Shown here piece by piece: positions 42,467 to 54,034 of a stretch of 64,000 nucleotides of DNA (position 1 is its first letter; every line of letters starts with the position of its first letter). The notes beneath the pieces are model-generated. The model worked only from the letters and a program-made list of their open reading frames with translations, ran no database searches and was not told the DNA's origin. The DNA is taken from contig CM057346.1 of the NCBI GenBank assembly GCA_030015575.1, positions 114,185,899 through 114,249,898 of the forward strand. Direction: 5' to 3'. The DNA is from Agapanthus africanus (Eukaryota; Streptophyta; Magnoliopsida; Asparagales; Amaryllidaceae). A program made the translations under genes and the position numbers.

Positions 42467-44953
42467 CGAAAGACGCGACCGGGACGTTAGGACGTCTGGC
42501 TTGAATTTTGGGGGCAGATGTTATTTGGTTTTATCAGTCCACATCTCCGAAGATGACATGTTGATTTATGGCACCATGTATCGAAGGTTTAGACGGATGC
42601 GGCCGATATAGCAGACTTCGTCAGATTCCCCCTCATTGTGAGGGGTTTTTGATTGTGGGGACGCTCTTCCCTACAGGCGCAAGCCTCTGCAGTTAGTTAC
42701 GCTAACACATCGTGGCAACAACTTTCTCCTTCTCCAGATGGTCACTTCATGTCGTGTGTGTTTGTTTTACTTTTGGTTGCCCGTGGATTGTATACGGAGA
42801 CTAATTTATGTTGTCGCCCGTTGGGCGTGGATTAGTCGAAATCCATATTTTCTTAGATTTAAGTTTGGGATGGGTATAAGGATCATTAATCTCAATTGAG
42901 ACTAAGATCAACTTAAACGTTTGTTAAGGATACGTTATTCTAATTTTATACTAAGATCTACTTAATAGGATCATTTAGATCCAACAAAAGAGAATTTGGG
43001 CTCTATTGTTTTAGTTTAGGGGCTTTGCGGTCCAAAAGTTTAAGGACATCATAGTCCATGGAGTTTAAGGACATCACAGTCCATAGTTTAAAGACATCAT
43101 AGTCTATGAGTTTAAGGACCTCACAGTCCATGGTAGTTTAGAGACGTCATAGTCTGTAAAGTTTAAGGACATCATAGTCCATGAGTTTAAGGACCCCACA
43201 GTCCATAAAATTTAAGGACATCGTAGTCCATGAGTTTAAGGACCCCACAGTCGGTGGAATGTCTGGTTGTCGGGACCTGTCACCTCTCTGAAGACGTTGA
43301 AGGATTACAACGACACATATCAGAGGAGTGAAGAGATGTACCCTTGAACCAATGTTGGTTGGAAGGCTCTGGGAATCACTTTGAAAGCCATATGAGATGA
43401 TCGGTTTTGAAAGACAAGAGTATAATTGGGGTCCGGTTGAAGGGGGGTCTTGCCTTTGGAAGATTTAGCTAATTTGGGCTAAGATTGGTTTGAATATAGT
43501 GTTAAACACTAGAATATACTTGACGATCACGTATTCCTACATGATGCACTTAAAGTAGTGCTAAACACTAGGAATGAAGCGCTCACGTAGGGTCATGTGA
43601 GGCGCCTGAAGATTAAGCTTTACTTCTCATATTTTTCTCCCAAAATATGCATATAAGCATTCAAAACTTGATCTTTTATGATCATCACGTGGGGATATGT
43701 GAGGCATACTTTAGGCGGGCATTTCCTTTGGGTAAAATCTTCTTTTGTTTGATAAGTGCCAAGGGTCACGTGGGAACACGTGAGACGCCCAAAATATGCT
43801 CTGCTTTGGCTTTACTCCCTTTTGATTATGAGAAGTTTGTTCAAGGGTCACGTGGGAGCACGTGACCTAATTTCATTCGTTCTCTTTCGATCATTGAGGG
43901 GGGAGTCACGTGGACATACGTGATCATGTTGGATACTGATCTCTTATACATGCATGGAGAGTTAAATCCCTTGTTTAAGAATTAAATTCTTTTGATAGGG
44001 TTAAACTCTAATTTTATTTAGAGGAATTAAATTCCTATTTGTTTGAAAGAATTAAATTCTTTAAACCCAATTCTCCCTCTGAGTTTTGGATCTGCATGGC
44101 AGAATCTTCCCGATGAGATTTAAATTCTCAACTTGTAGGGAGATCTGCTTCTGCAGATCTTCAACCGGAGGAAGAACTAAGCTCTTTTTATAAGAGTTAA
44201 ACTCTTGGTTTGTTAAATTATCTTTTGTTTCGTGGGAGCTTATAGAATGATCTCCTTCCTTCTCTTACCTAGAGTTTTTTCTCTGAAGAGATCTTCTTTT
44301 CTCTCTGGAGAATTAAATTCTCTTCTCTTTTTTCTCTTCTATCTTCTCTCTCTGTTGTTGTATTCTCTTTTTTCTCTTCTTTTCTTGGTTCCTATTTATA
44401 GGAGAAAGAAAAGAATCAGTTTGTTCAGCCAATCTCTTATTGAGAGATCTTTGATTGATTTTATAACCAACATGATCTTTTAGACCATTCGGTGAATTCT
44501 ATTCACCATTGGATTTTTTAACACATAAGATTTTTTTCTGTTCCTGGAAAATTTTAGGAAAATATTTTCTTCTACAGAATCTTTGTATAAATTAGTGATT
44601 TTTTAATCACCATTGGATTTTTAATCCAACGGTGCTCCCTTTTACAGAGTGTAATCTTTTTTATTTGGAAAGATCTAGGGGAAATATTTTTCCAATTAGG
44701 GTTTTTGATTCCTTTTAATTAGAATTTAATTCTATTAGTTCAGAGGGTTTAGGATTCTATCACGTGTTGGCACGTGACCACATTGATTAATCAATTAATT
44801 AGAATTTAATTCTATTGGTTCAGAGAGTTTAGGAGTATATCACGTGTTGGCACGTGACCTCACTGATTAAGCAATTAATTAGAATTTAATTCCGTTGGTT
44901 CAGAGGGCTCAGGAACCCATCACGTGTTGGCACGTGACCCCACTGATTAATCA
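42467..44953 (-). repeat. Tat LTR, - strand
   Basis: About 2.5 kb with TGTTCTCCGCC at the left and TTAATCA at the right, i.e. TG...CA when read on the - strand. 42467-43360 is the inverted counterpart of 23020-23945 (PSEUDO-palindromic phrases such as GTGGGGACGCTCTTCCC and CACCTCTCTGAAGACGTTGA). The rest resembles the other LTR only in style (G-boxes, GAATTAAATTC repeats). Flanks do not match (AACCC versus TTTGA), so it is not a clean solo LTR. Confidence 0.65.
43020..43260 (-). repeat. GTTTAAGGAC array in - strand Tat LTR
   Basis: Eight or more units of GTTTAAGGACATCATAGTCC, the inverse of the 23130-23400 array. Confidence 0.85.
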
Positions 44954-44954
44954 T
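44715..44954. repeat. Three 80 bp tandem repeats with paired G-boxes
   Basis: Units 44715-44794, 44795-44874 and 44875-44954, each starting TTAATTAGAATTTAATTC and each containing CACGTGTTGGCACGTG, two CACGTG hexamers four bases apart. The G-box pair is unchanged in all three copies while the surrounding bases vary. Confidence 0.92.
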
Positions 44955-44956
44955 TT

Positions 44957-46087
44957 GAACTAGCTTTAGAAATGTACGTCTATATGACTCTGCCAGAGGG
45001 TTGTCGTATTCAGTGGGAGCAGCAGAAGCATTGGTGGACAGGTAGCTTATGTCTATTTATAGACTAAAGCAGATATAGCGGAGATAGATCATCTATTTCT
45101 GATGTGACAGTCATAGGTTTGACTTCATCAGAATAGGGGATGGATCTGTTAAGAAGGTAGTAGGGTGTGATGTCCTAGTACTTGGATGACATACACAGAG
45201 TAGGAAGTGATATTCCTATACTACGATCGGTTATACTTTGGTTGTCACACAGTAGTTTCTCCACATAGGATGTGGATATTATATCAGACATTCTGATTAC
45301 TAGATCTATGGTTTTAGATCTAGATTTGGGTGGTTTCCCAATCTGGGTATTTAGACAGCATTCTATGAGTATTTAGAATGGACGACTCCTGGCACGGTAG
45401 TGTCCCTGCAGGTGATGGAGTCACCCTCTCTAAAGGTGTCTTATAAACTAAATTAGAGAGGGATGTGCATGATTGGCAGATCACTTGCTTAGGCAATTGA
45501 GTCAATCATGAGATGTCAAGTACCACACCAGATGTTGTTTTTGCAGTAGGTGCAATAAGTTGATATTCATCCAATCCTGGAGAAACAATCGGAAGCAGTT
45601 TAAAAACATAAGTTGATGTTCTAGGTAATTGATAACGGCAGCCTCCTTTAGGAGACGGTTATCATTCCAGGCTTCCAAGGTGACCTGGATGACAGAGTGA
45701 CTGTCAGAGTTATATTTTTCCCTCTGACGAGGGGCAGTATTTTGGACAGGCGGATACTGAGAGAAGCATGGCGCAGGATACTGATTAAGTTCAGTTGACG
45801 ATACAGTCTAAGAAGTTTGGATTTGGAGTTCATTTATGAACTAGGTCCCATCAGACATCCAGACATTCCAAGACAGGTATTGCTTATTTCGGGAGATGGC
45901 TTTCTCCGCGAACTTGAGATATACAGAGACATAGAAAGAAACATCACAGCGGATCCACACACTGAGGCTATTCCTCGAACGCAATAGTTTCGCGAACGAG
46001 CTTTGTGAGACTGAATAGTAGAGGAGTTGGGTGTTCGGTATCACACAGGCTGTGAGTATGTGACATCGCAATAATTAGCCTTAAATG
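44957..46087 (+). pseudogene. Copia RT/RNase H remnant, + strand
   Basis: Highly decayed but in order. VYMTLPEGCRIQWEQ corresponds to the family's VYM-x-QPEGF. YLDDIHRVGSDIPILRSV corresponds to YVDDILLIGNDIP-x-LQSV. GDGVTLSK (45411) corresponds to RHGV-x-LSK. TPDVVFAVGAIS-x-YSSNPGE corresponds to TRPDVAYALSVVS-x-YLSNPGE. A final stretch matches the KYHLIRE...DPLTK end of RNase H. Many stops. Begins abruptly at 44957 after the Tat LTR. Confidence 0.65.
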
Positions 46088-46099
46088 CAAGTGGGAGAT
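46088..46099 (+). other. Copia polypurine tract
   Basis: GCAAGTGGGAGAT immediately before the LTR start at 46100, + strand. Confidence 0.85.
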
Positions 46100-48235
46100 T
46101 GTTGGAGATAGTGCCCTCAGAGTCAATTATTGGATCACAGGCACGTGATTGCAATGATTGAGGGAGGACCTATCCCGGTAGGACAGTCTTACTCAAGATG
46201 ATAGTATGCTATCTGGTTTATCTCTATCATCGTGTACTACTTTAGGTGACCTTACGAGTCTCTATTACACGTTGATAGAGCCCTTAGGATTCTTGCTTGA
46301 CTGCCAGCAGTATGAGGGCGATCATATACGTGGGAGCTGGTGGTCTATAAGCACATCCTTAAAAGCTCCCTAGTCGTGGGAGTTTCGAGACTGGGCATCG
46401 ATACTCCATTAGTAGACTAGTGTATACAGTCGAGACCCCGACGAGAGGTGGTGGCCGGTCTCACAAGCCACTGGTGTCAGTTGGTTCACCTAAGATGTAT
46501 ACAGGTGCTCATTGGGTTATGAGTACACCGGACATGACTCGCCGGGAATCTGCTAGTTGGGATTATACCAGACGTCAGATAGCAGTTCCCTGGTGACATG
46601 TGTACAGGTTAGTTCATCGACCTGAGATCGTCATTTGTCTCGTGTGAGTTCCCACTGTACTTTGATTACTACCCTACCACGGCTCAAAGGAGTCGTGCAA
46701 ACAGGTTTTAGTTGGGTACAGTTCTGAGCCACATGGAGGCAGTGAGCGGATCTGCAGGGGTTCGTCTCTCCCGGTATTTGGGGTGAGGTCGCGCTGTGTC
46801 TAGGAGAGCCATTACACAAGGCCCACGGCCGAGGCAGGAGATTTACTGGTAAGTATTCCAGTAGTATCCCAGGGTGTTCTGGGCTACACTCCGACACGAC
46901 TTGTACCGCTTTTGGGGGTCTGACTTTTACCAACCCCCTAGGCCCGCCATGCGATACTCATAGACGAACGGACCGGATTGTACGGATATTGTCACCGACA
47001 GGCTCAGTAGGATGTCAGGATGAGTTCGCTCATCGACGTCCCTTTTGGTCAATAGCTGGTAGCTCGTCACGTATGGCTAATACCTCTGACGTGCTAGTGG
47101 TTAAATCCACAGCCATAGTATTGACGAGTCTTTAGTGTCCACCACACACTCAGTTACTCAGGTTTCGGGTGAAACGCTGTAGAGGCCGTATGGAGATATG
47201 GCAGGGTTCGATCAGATACGTGCGATATTGCACGGATCGTGATCGGACGGTTTTTACTAGCCGGCTTTGGTTTAAGCCTGATCCTAGTATTAGACAGTAT
47301 AGATTTTGTCTGTTTGCATTTGTCTTCAGTGGGAATACAAATGCGGGCATGTATATGCAGTAGTGGGGTTTTCCTGTAATTTATTACGGGATCAGTTTTC
47401 TGAAGTTGCCAGTTTGTATTCCGTTCCGGCCGGTTTTCCTTTGTTCTTTCCTGACTAGACTATTCCGATCGAGGGGGTTATTTGCAAGTTTGCAAATAAC
47501 ATTTGTGGAGGGGGTTTCTTGCAATTGTGGCATTATGAAAGGTTAAGCATCTTTGCTTTTTCATGATGGCTTGCTTTATTGTGATTAGAGTTGATTTGAG
47601 TTGATTTGATATAGTTATCATAACCTTTTGATGTGGTCACCTCTTGGAGTTTCCTACACTTATCTCCCTTCATAGTTTTCATTTGTTTTTTTTTCCTTCC
47701 ACCATTTTGATATGGAGGGGGCCGGCCACTTTAGGAGAGGGAGTGAGAGGTTGGTTCATTTTTGATGAGAGAAGATTTGTTCATATCATTTTTGCATGCT
47801 TCACAAATTCATCCACTTCACTCCAAAGTCTATTGCTCATTCCTCCATCACCAAAGGCAACTACATAAACCCCGATGAGACAAAGTTTCTACACTACACC
47901 TACAGCAACCTTAGACGCGTCGGCTAGCCAACTTCGCGCTCGAGTTGCCTCGGTCAAGACATGGGAGCCCGTAAAAGAATCCGGCTACGTGGTGCCCCTT
48001 TCCGGCGAGGAGATGAAGACCGGAAATTCCGCGGAAGATCGGGACGACGACGAGAAGACCGGAGGACACGGATCACTCGGTATATCTCTCACCCTTTCTC
48101 TTACTCGCTAGGATTAGGTTAATGGTTTCGATCCGGGTATATTGTCCGCGGTAGCGCCGGTTTAAAAGTTAAGAAAAATTTTGATTCCGCATTTTGGCCT
48201 CGAGTAGTAGGCCGGGGCGCTGCCGTGGCGCAACA
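46100..48235 (+). repeat. Copia 3' LTR, + strand
   Basis: 2136 bp, TGTTGGAGATAG...GGCGCAACA. It is the same family as 48498-50518, which lies in opposite orientation 260 bp away; their ends (GGCCGGGGCGCTGCCGTG here, its inverse at 48503) match well. ORFs inside (for example 47644-47868) are not genes. Followed directly by Athila RT sequence, so this element had inserted into the Athila pol. Confidence 0.82.
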
Positions 48236-48492
48236 TGGTCAATGGCGGTCATCAAGGGGATTAGTCCTCTGATCGTTGAACATCATATTCATATGATAGA
48301 TGATGCCAAACCAGCCATGGATCCATAAAAGCGACTCAACACAGTCATGAAGGAGGCTGTAAAAAAGGAGATCGTAAAGTGTCTGGATAGTGGTATCATT
48401 TTCCCTATCTCTGATAGCCAGTAGGTTAGCCACATTCACATTGTCCCCAAGAAGTCGGGCATAACGGTCATAACCAATGAGGCAAATGAGTT
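48236..48492 (+). pseudogene. pol: Athila RT, N-terminal segment
   Basis: Reads SMAVIKGISPLIVEHHIHMIDDAKP...KRLNTVMKEAVKKEIVKCLDSGIIFPISDSQ...VPKKSGITVITNEANEL. This is the standard Athila RT entry (family: KGISP, RRLNP, EVVKKE, GVIYPISDS-x-WVSPV, PKKGG). Stops at the positions of Gln/Arg and Trp codons. Cut at 48497 by a solo LTR and continued at 50524. Confidence 0.75.
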
Positions 48493-48497
48493 AATCC

Positions 48498-50518
48498 TGA
48501 AGGGTCACGGCAGCGCCCCGGCCGTCGAAACACAGCCAAAATGCAGAACAAAAATTTATCAAACCGGCGCTACCGCTACCCAATGTCCGGATCGACCTTA
48601 AACCCAAAACTAGCAAGCTAAGAAGAGGTTAGAATCGTTATATCGAGTTGATCCGAGTCCTTCGGTCTTCATTCCAAGCTCCTAGCGGCTCCTTGATGTG
48701 GTTTCGTTGCCGGTCTTCCTTCGTCTCCGATGATCCACCCGAGGGAAACGGCGCAAGCTCCAACCTCGTCGAACGAGGTAACCGACGCTCCAAAGTCGCT
48801 AGCGATGGAGAGTGGGGATGTAGTAGTGTGTCACTATTATTTTCTCTCAACCATGTGCTCCATGGAGCAACTCAAGAAGAAGATTAAAGTGGTGATGAAG
48901 CATTTACATGAACAAAGTGTTTTGTGGTGAACTTGAGAGAGTGGGCTAGCATAATGTGTAATGAATCATGAACCAAAAATGAAAAACCCCACCAAGGCAA
49001 GTGGCCGGCCCCCCTCTCTCAATCACCAAGAAAAAAAATCATTTCCAATTAATCAATTAAAAAATGCACCATACTTTGCTACATGCACTTTGAACCATGC
49101 TTTAACCCACACCTCCTTTCCACCTCATTTATAAAACAAATGATTTTCCAAAATGGAAAATCATATAAATGAGGTAGCATCTTCTTCTAGAAGCTATTCC
49201 GTACAAAATACGGAATACTTCCCGGTACATGTACCGAAATACATATACGCGTATTCGTACCAAAATACGAATAACCGAGAGAGAAAATGAATAGTGAACA
49301 ATAATACTAGAATACGTATATACAAATACATATATAAATTATTAAATCAAAACCTGATTTAATAAACTGACTTAATTCTAAGCAGCTAGTATTATCAACT
49401 GTCCAATTAAAGTCTGCGCAGCAAGTGCACATATTTAATCGGACATCTGTATGTATGAACATACGCCATGTACACCATATCGCCTGAACCGTGAAAACCC
49501 TCTGTGTGGGACTCTAAAGACTCGTCAATACGCTGGCAGTGGGTTTAACCACAAGCACGTCAGCGGCACTAGCTGTACGTAACGGCTATCCAGGTATTGA
49601 GCGAAAGGGAGGCCGACCAGCAAACTCATCCTGAACCCCTACTGAGCCTGTCAGTGACAATATCCGTACAGTCCGGTCTGTTCGTCTAAGAGTATCGCAT
49701 ATCGAGTCTAGGAGGGTGGATAAAGTCAGACCCCCAACAACGGGATATTTAGTGTCGGTATGAAACCCATCACCACCTGAGAAACTATCGATCCTGGAAC
49801 GATAATTCTCGTCCACCGTGGCCACGGATTTATGGTGATGGCCATCCGTACACAACGCGACATCAACCCCCAATACCGAGAGAGACGAATCCCCGACAAT
49901 CCGATCACTGCCTCCATTTGGCTCGGGACTGTAACCAACTAAAACCTGTTTGCACGACTCCTTTGAGCCGTGGTAGGGTAGTAATCAATGCACAGTGGGA
50001 AATCACACGAGACAAATGACGATCTCAGGTCGACAGACTAACCTGTACACATGTCACCTGGGAACTGCTATCTGACAATAGTTATAATACCAACTAGCAG
50101 GTTCCTGGCGAGTCCGTCCAGTGTACTCATAACCCAATGAGCACCTGTATACTATCTTAGGTGAACAAACTAACACCAATGGCTTGTGAGACCTGGCCAC
50201 AGCCCCTCGTTGGGATCTCGATCAGTATACACTAGTCTACACTGGAGTATCGATGCCCGGTCTCGATACTCCTACGACTAGAGACATTTAAGGATGTGCT
50301 TATAGACCCCAGCTCCCACATATATGATTGCCATCATAATGCTGGCAGTCAAGCAAGAACCCTATGGGCTCTATCAATATGTATATCATGATAAAGACAA
50401 ACCAGATAGCATACTATCATCTTGAGTAACACCGTTTCATCGGTATAGGTCCTGCCTCAATCATCATAATCACAAGTCAGCGACTATGATAATTGCCTTG
50501 AGGTCACTATAGCCAATA
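48498..50518 (-). repeat. Solo copia LTR with target duplication AATCC
   Basis: 2021 bp. Flanked by AATCC on both sides (48493-48497, 50519-50523). Starts TGAAGGGTCACGG. Its other end is ...CCAATA instead of ...CCAACA, a C-to-T change in the terminal CA. No internal sequence remains, so it arose by LTR-LTR recombination. Removal of the LTR and one AATCC rejoins the Athila RT frame region (NEANELIP / PTHTQTGW). Confidence 0.88.
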
Positions 50519-50523
50519 AATCC

Positions 50524-50788
50524 CTACCCACACCCAGACTGGGTGGTGAGTATGCATCGATTATAGAAAACTCAATGCCGCAACGCAGAAAGACCACTTT
50601 CCGCTACCTTTCATTGACCAAATGCTTGAACGATTGGCTGGACACGAGTACTACTGCTTTCTGGATGACTATTCCGGCTATAATCAGATTCCCATCGCTG
50701 AAAAAGACCAGGACAAGACCACATTCACCTATCCTTTCGGCACGTTTGCATATCGCCGCATGCCCTTTGGGTTATGCAATGCGCCCGC
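50524..50788 (+). pseudogene. pol: Athila RT, middle segment
   Basis: THTQTGW-stop-VCIDYRKLN (across a frame change), then RKDHFPLPFIDQMLERLAGHEYYCFLDDYSGYNQIPIAEKDQDKTTFTYPFGTFAYRRMPFGLCNAPA. These are canonical gypsy RT motifs in the palm and fingers region. Ends at the insertion point of the next solo LTR. Confidence 0.8.
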
Positions 50789-52268
50789 TGATTGATATGA
50801 TCTATGTGTAGTATTTAACCGCAAATAATAACGGAACGGTGTCGCGTGTAGCTAGACCGAGATGAATACGGGTCATCCTCTGGGAAACGTTGAATATTTT
50901 ATTCTTACTTTAGGCGTGTTGAGAAAGAAAGGAGGAAAAATAAAGAATGGTAAAGAATGGTTTGTAGGTTCTAGATCTACGTTAAACACGGATGCAAAAT
51001 ATAGATCTAGATTAACTACGGATGTAGGTTTAATATTAAAAGGGGGCTTGTAGGTTTCATTAAGATTTAGTAGTTATGGATGATTAATGAGAGATTTCTC
51101 TTTTTATCCTTTAATAGATTTAAAACTAGATCGACAGTGATGCATATAGATTAGGGTTTCTGGAGGGAAAATGGTTCCCACTCTTAACCCCTATCTCGAC
51201 ATGGAACTCCGTTCATATCTAGCCTTTACCAAAACAATTGTCAATCTAATCTCTAATCGTGGTCGCGATTATCAATGAATTGATAGCGCGCCTAATTAGG
51301 ATGTTAACTATTCTTTTAATAGAGTTTATAAACTTTATAGGACTTAAATAGAGTTTAAGGATCTTCATCATCCATTAATCTACCCTAATCCCATGAACCC
51401 TAACAAGCAAAGAATTACTCACGCATGTTGGGAGAAGAAGAGATGGAGAGGGAAATCATATTAAAATTACAAAGAAATAGAATAAGAAAAACAACTACCT
51501 TTATTAATCAACAAAATTCATTTACACTTTGTTCCCTTAGAAAATGATTACAAAATGCTAGTTTGCTTCTCGATCTCTTCTAAGGAGGTAGATGAACAAT
51601 TGATGATCAGCCTGGATGCCTGAGCCATCTTGGACTTCGTGATCTCTTCAGCTTGATCCTTTTTCCAAGAGGCTCTCGGTCCTTATATATAGTCCCAGAG
51701 CCAGAACCCTAGCTTCCTAAATTGGAAACCAATGGTTAAGATTCTAACCATAAAATCCCAGCTCACAACCCTTCTGGCATGCGGCGGATCCGCGGCCATT
51801 AGGTGGGTTTGGCCACGGATCCGCGGCCTTATGGCGCGATCGTTTGATTTGTTCTTCTAGGCTTTCATCTTCATGACACGTGGCGATCTTTAGAATCTCT
51901 GGAAACTAGAAATCTTTTCTTTGTTTCTGCCAGACTTGATTTCTTAGTTTGCTTTCTTAATTAGGCAGGTTTGCTCTTAACAACTTTGATAATTCCCTTG
52001 ATTTTTAGCCCTGAAAATTCTGCACAATCTCAACAAATAATATTAGTAGAGTTTGTTTTATTGAGATATTGATTTCACCATTAAGATTTGGTCAATGGTA
52101 TTTATGCTTATTTTCCTACTAAATGTTAATTATAATAGATAAACACATGAAAATAGTATTTTTACAGATAAACCCTCATATGTATCATATATTATAATAA
52201 ACACCTTTTCTAATATAGAAATAGTAGGGAAAATATCATATTTAATGTGCAGTTTTATCAACTGAACA
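50789..52268 (-). repeat. Solo Athila-type LTR with target duplication CCCGC
   Basis: 1480 bp, TGATTGATATG...AACTGAACA, flanked by CCCGC (50784-50788 and 52269-52273). Its left end matches, inverted, the U5 end of the Athila LTR at about 60300-60415 (ACCGCAA, GTAGCTAG, GTACGGGTC-like text), so it is on the - strand. A TATATATAAGG box on the - strand lies at about 51682-51692. Contains paired GGATCCGCGGCC palindromes (51782-51830), also seen in the 58831 LTR. Confidence 0.88.
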
Positions 52269-52273
52269 CCCGC

Positions 52274-53186
52274 TACCTTCCAGCGGTGTATGATGGGAAT
52301 TTTCTCAGACATGGTGGAAAAATTCTTGGAGATCTTCATGGATAATTTCTCCATTTTCGGCGATTCATTTGATGAGTGTTTGCTGCATCTCGATGCTGTC
52401 CTGACCCGGTGTAAGGATAAGAACCTCAATTTGAGCTGGGAGAAGTGTCACTTCATGGTACGCGAAGGTATTGTCCTAGGACATATTATTTCGAAAAAAG
52501 GCATTAAGGTAGATAAAGCGAAGATTGAAGTCATTTCCAATTTCCCTCCTCCCAAATGTGTCAGAGACATCCGAGCCTTCCTTGGCCATGTCGCTTTCTA
52601 TAGACGGTTCATCAAGAACTTTAGCAAGATTGCTAGGTCCTTGACTCTTTTGCTGGCCAAGGACACGACATTCGACTTCAAATCGAGCTGTATGACTGCG
52701 TTCGAGTCATTAAAAAGCTCACTCATTTCTTCTCCCGTTCTTTCTTCTCCTGACTGGACGTATCCATTTAAGATTATGTGCAATGCATCCGACTTTGCCA
52801 TTGGTGTTGTCCTTGGACAGCATATCGATAAGATGCCGCACGTAATCTATTATGCTAGCCGAACCCTGAACGATGCCCAAATGAACTACACAACGACCGA
52901 GAAGGAATTTTTGGCTGTTGTGTTTGCTTTAGAAAAGTTCAGGCCTTACTTAATCGGCTCTCCAGTCATGGTCTACACGGACCATTTAGCTCTTCGCCAT
53001 CATTTTGCAAAGAAGGATGCAAAATCTCGGCTGATACGTTGGATCCTCTTGATTCAAGAGTTTGACCTTGTCATCAAGGAAAAAAGTGGATGTGAAAACG
53101 TGGTCGCCGACCATCTCTCACGACTTCCTTCTTCGCCATCGCTTCAAATTCCGATCAATGACTTTTTCCGGATGAATAACTCTTGA
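52274..53186 (+). pseudogene. pol: Athila RT C-terminal part and RNase H
   Basis: Open for 298 codons (52290-53186). The RT active-site region reads FMDNFSIFGDSFDECL. The family has FMDDFS-x-FG, so the catalytic Asp is Asn at 52344-52346 (GAT to AAT). It continues with CHFMVREGIVLGHIISKKGI, RDIRAFLGHVAFYRRFIKNFSKIA, and the RNase H with FKIMCNASDFAIGVVLGQ, TTTEKEFLAVVFALEKFRPYL and VYTDHLALRHHFAKKDAK. The RNase H first site is N-A-S-D rather than D-A-S-D, a further Asp-to-Asn change. Long open frame but catalytically dead by these residues. Confidence 0.87.
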
Positions 53187-54034
53187 CGGTATCTTACGAA
53201 CCATGGTTCGCAGATATTGTGAAATATTTGGGCACAGGATTACTACCGACTGAATGGTCAAGTCAGGACAGACTTCGATTCTTATCCCAAGTGAAACACT
53301 TTTACTGGGACAAACCCTATCTGTTCAAGTACTGTCCCGACAAAATTATTCGTCGCTGTGTCCCTGACAATGAATTCAAGAGTGTGTTGTCGTTTTTCCT
53401 CGATCAAGCATGTGGCGGGCATTTTGGCCCCAGAAAGACAGCCGAGAAGATCTTGCAGTGTGGCTTCTACTGGCCACAACTCTTCAAAGACGCTCACGAT
53501 TACTGCAGGACTTGCTCCCAGTGCCAACACTTGGGCCGGATATCCAGGAGAAACGAGATGCCGGTCCAACCAATCTTTGTTGTCGAGATTTTCGATGTTT
53601 GGGGTATTAACTTCATGGGGCCGTTTCCCGGCTCATTTGGGAACCTGTATATTCTTCTAGCTGTTGATTACGTCTCTAAATGGGTCGAGACCGTGCCCAG
53701 CCGGACTAACGACAACAAGTTTGTCGTTAGATTCCTTAAGGAAAACATCTTTTCCCGGTTTGGACACCTCCGCGCGATCATTAGTGACAATGGAACATAT
53801 TTCTATAATAGGAATTTCGAGGCCTTAATGCAAAAATATTCCATAAATCACAAGCTATCTACGCCGTATCACCCCCAAACGTATGGGCAAGCTGAAGTGT
53901 CTAATCGGCAAATCAAATAGATTTTGGAGAAAACGGTTTCCAAGAACCGTAAGGATTGGTCTTTAAAACTCACTGATGCCCTTTAGGCATTTTGAACTGC
54001 TTATAAGACCGATCTTGGCATGTCTCCTTATCAG
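53183..54034 (+). pseudogene. int: Athila integrase, cut by copia insertion
   Basis: Zinc finger: H-x-G-x-H-x(n)-C-x2-C, as [20 protein letters not shown] then CRTCSQCQ. Core: [13 protein letters not shown], where the family has WGIDFMGPFP; the first catalytic Asp is Asn at 53609-53611. Second Asp intact in IISDNGTYF, Glu intact in [12 protein letters not shown]. Stop at 53918-53920 (TAG), then further family text with stops until SPYQ at about 54030, where the next copia LTR begins. Everything C-terminal to the core is missing from the window. Confidence 0.85.

Noticed and set aside
47644..48111. Two ORFs of 74 and 78 codons
   Set aside because: Both lie inside the copia LTR 46100-48235 and are not shared as open frames with its sister LTR at 48498.
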